Source of the DNA: an uncultured Anaerobutyricum sp.
Lineage (GTDB): Bacteria; Bacillota; Clostridia; Lachnospirales; Lachnospiraceae
Direction: 5' to 3'
Assembly: GCF_934307085.1 (NCBI RefSeq)
Contig: NZ_CAKRCF010000009.1
Span: 1-64,000 of the forward strand
Length of the DNA: 64,000 bases
A program made the position numbers and the translations under genes. Of this stretch, positions 63,129 to 64,000 are shown in pieces (within the stretch, counting starts at the first letter, position 1; each line of letters starts with the position of its first letter). A model generated the notes under the pieces. It ran no database searches and had not been told where the DNA came from. It saw nothing but the letters and a program-made list of their open reading frames with translations.

Positions 63129-63709
63129 AGACAAATCAGAAAGTAAAAACAAATACCTCAAAAACAAATAAAACGACAATTTCTAGCAAAGTAACATCAT
63201 CAACTATGATAAAGGCATATAAAAAATATTTAAGAAAAAATGTAAGCAATAAAAAATATTATGCCATTGTAAATATTGGAGATAATAATGCACCGGTACT
63301 TTTAATAGGAACACGAGGAGCAGGAAACGATAAAACAGGAAGACATTACACAGGATGTCAGATTTATTATTATAAAAATGGCAAAGCTGTAAAGATGGAT
63401 ACATTTAGAGAGGGAGGAAGATGGCTTTTGCTTTCCCGAAAAAATGGACAGAATTATCTTACAAACGGTGGTTCAGACTTCTCTATCCGAATCTGTATTA
63501 AAAATGGAAACTTATACAGATATCAATACTATAACAATCATAACTGGAAAAAGAATCCTGAAAATAAATGGGCAATATCCAGTGTAAAAATGAACGGTAG
63601 AATTATCAAAAATATGGGATATCTGGATGGAACATTATACAGAAGACATACAGGTTATTATACCTATTTAAAAAATCCAGGAATCAGCTTCACAAAGAAT
63701 GTGAAATAA
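63125..63709 (+). pseudogene. probable 5'-truncated secreted protein gene
   Basis: An open frame of 194 codons with only a GTG and no RBS at its start; its first bases belong to the terminus of palindromic element 10. The protein begins with a Lys/Thr/Ser linker (KVKTNTSKTNKTTISSK), such as normally follows a signal peptide, then YKKYLRKNVSNKKYYAIVN, IGTRGAGN and Gly/Tyr/Asn-rich segments. Lack of a signal and of an RBS suggests that the head was lost when the element came in. If translated, it would stay inside the cell. Confidence 0.5.
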
Positions 63710-63724
63710 ATTTTGAATTGTTGT

Positions 63725-64000
63725 AGTTAAGCAAACAGCCACTTTAAGAGTTTTTTATCCAGATTGCTCAAAATCTATGAAAAAGAACCATAAAAAATCG
63801 TATTGCCTTTTGTGACTTTGTGCTGTGGAATTTAGACTGTAACCTTGCGAGCTCGTTTTCGAGCAAGGTTGTTTTATCAGGCAAGATGGAATGTTTAGCA
63901 CAACGGAACAAAAGGCAATACGATTTTTTCATAGTTCTCTTCGGAAGCATTAGGGCAATCTGGTTGTGGCACTTTCTATAGCGGCGTCTGTTTAGTCTTA
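63725..64000. repeat. palindromic element 11 (long, may run past the window end)
   Basis: A palindrome of at least 270 bp. Main stem of 22 perfect bp, 63792-63813 with 63908-63929; outer pairs CCAGATTGC / GCAATCTGG (about 63757-63765, 63954-63962) and AACAGCCAC with GTGGC ... CGTCTGTTTAG. The core starts GTGACTTTG and holds a perfect inner stem AACCTTGC / GCAAGGTT (63841-63848, 63863-63870). A third core type. Confidence 0.8.

Overview
This 64 kb window looks like chromosome of a low-GC anaerobic Firmicute of the Lachnospiraceae type; I cannot fix the genus. The reasons are AGGAGG ribosome binding sites with occasional GTG/TTG starts, clostridial-style F-type ATPase (atpBEFHAGDC, no atpI seen), a zinc-type S14, an ECF cobalt importer, a flavinylation-based redox cluster and a GlpA-like/FAD oxidoreductase/DUF1667 trio. 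No tRNA, rRNA or CRISPR array was seen.

Layout. 1-120: right end of an IS200/IS605-like element. 0.4-8.3 kb: yaaA, a MYG1-family gene, a CbiM/CbiQ/CbiO cobalt transporter and a sigma factor with its DUF4179 anti-sigma partner. 8.5-11.7 kb: a DNA glycosylase fused to a HAD phosphatase, and a DegV protein. 12-20.3 kb: two secreted repeat proteins, then ApbE, two FMN-binding proteins (five flavinylation sites in all) and a NapH-like Fe-S membrane protein, probably one extracytosolic electron-transfer system. 20.8-28.4 kb: a MoxR/DUF58/transglutaminase-like operon, an rRNA methyltransferase, a Gx transporter and a LysR regulator. 28.8-35.2 kb: ATP synthase. 35.4-39.2 kb: a small accessory island with XRE regulator, PqqD-like protein, radical SAM/SPASM enzyme, ankyrin-like protein, a 38-residue Cys/Trp/Tyr-rich precursor peptide and an unknown enzyme-like protein, most simply read as a RiPP (ribosomally made, modified peptide) cluster. 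39.2-43 kb: debris of a tandem duplication (lipoprotein plus PD-(D/E)XK protein). 43-45 kb: a phosphodiesterase and a second ApbE. 45.6-56.7 kb: S10-spc ribosomal protein operon ending at secY. 56.7-64 kb: a YfhO-type membrane protein, the GlpA-like trio and a headless secreted protein.

The most unusual feature is a dispersed family of about eleven long palindromic elements (about 65-330 bp) between transcription units. Each has a near-perfect outer stem of 13-33 bp whose sequence is unique to that locus, around a core that is conserved between loci (GACTTTAGTCGCGGCG ... TTGCTCCGAGGCCAC, or a second core type), and shared termini (AGACAGACG ... CGTCTGT, in two copies bounded by 16-18 bp inverted repeats that contain the stop codons of the neighbouring genes). 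I do not recognise it as a named repeat family.
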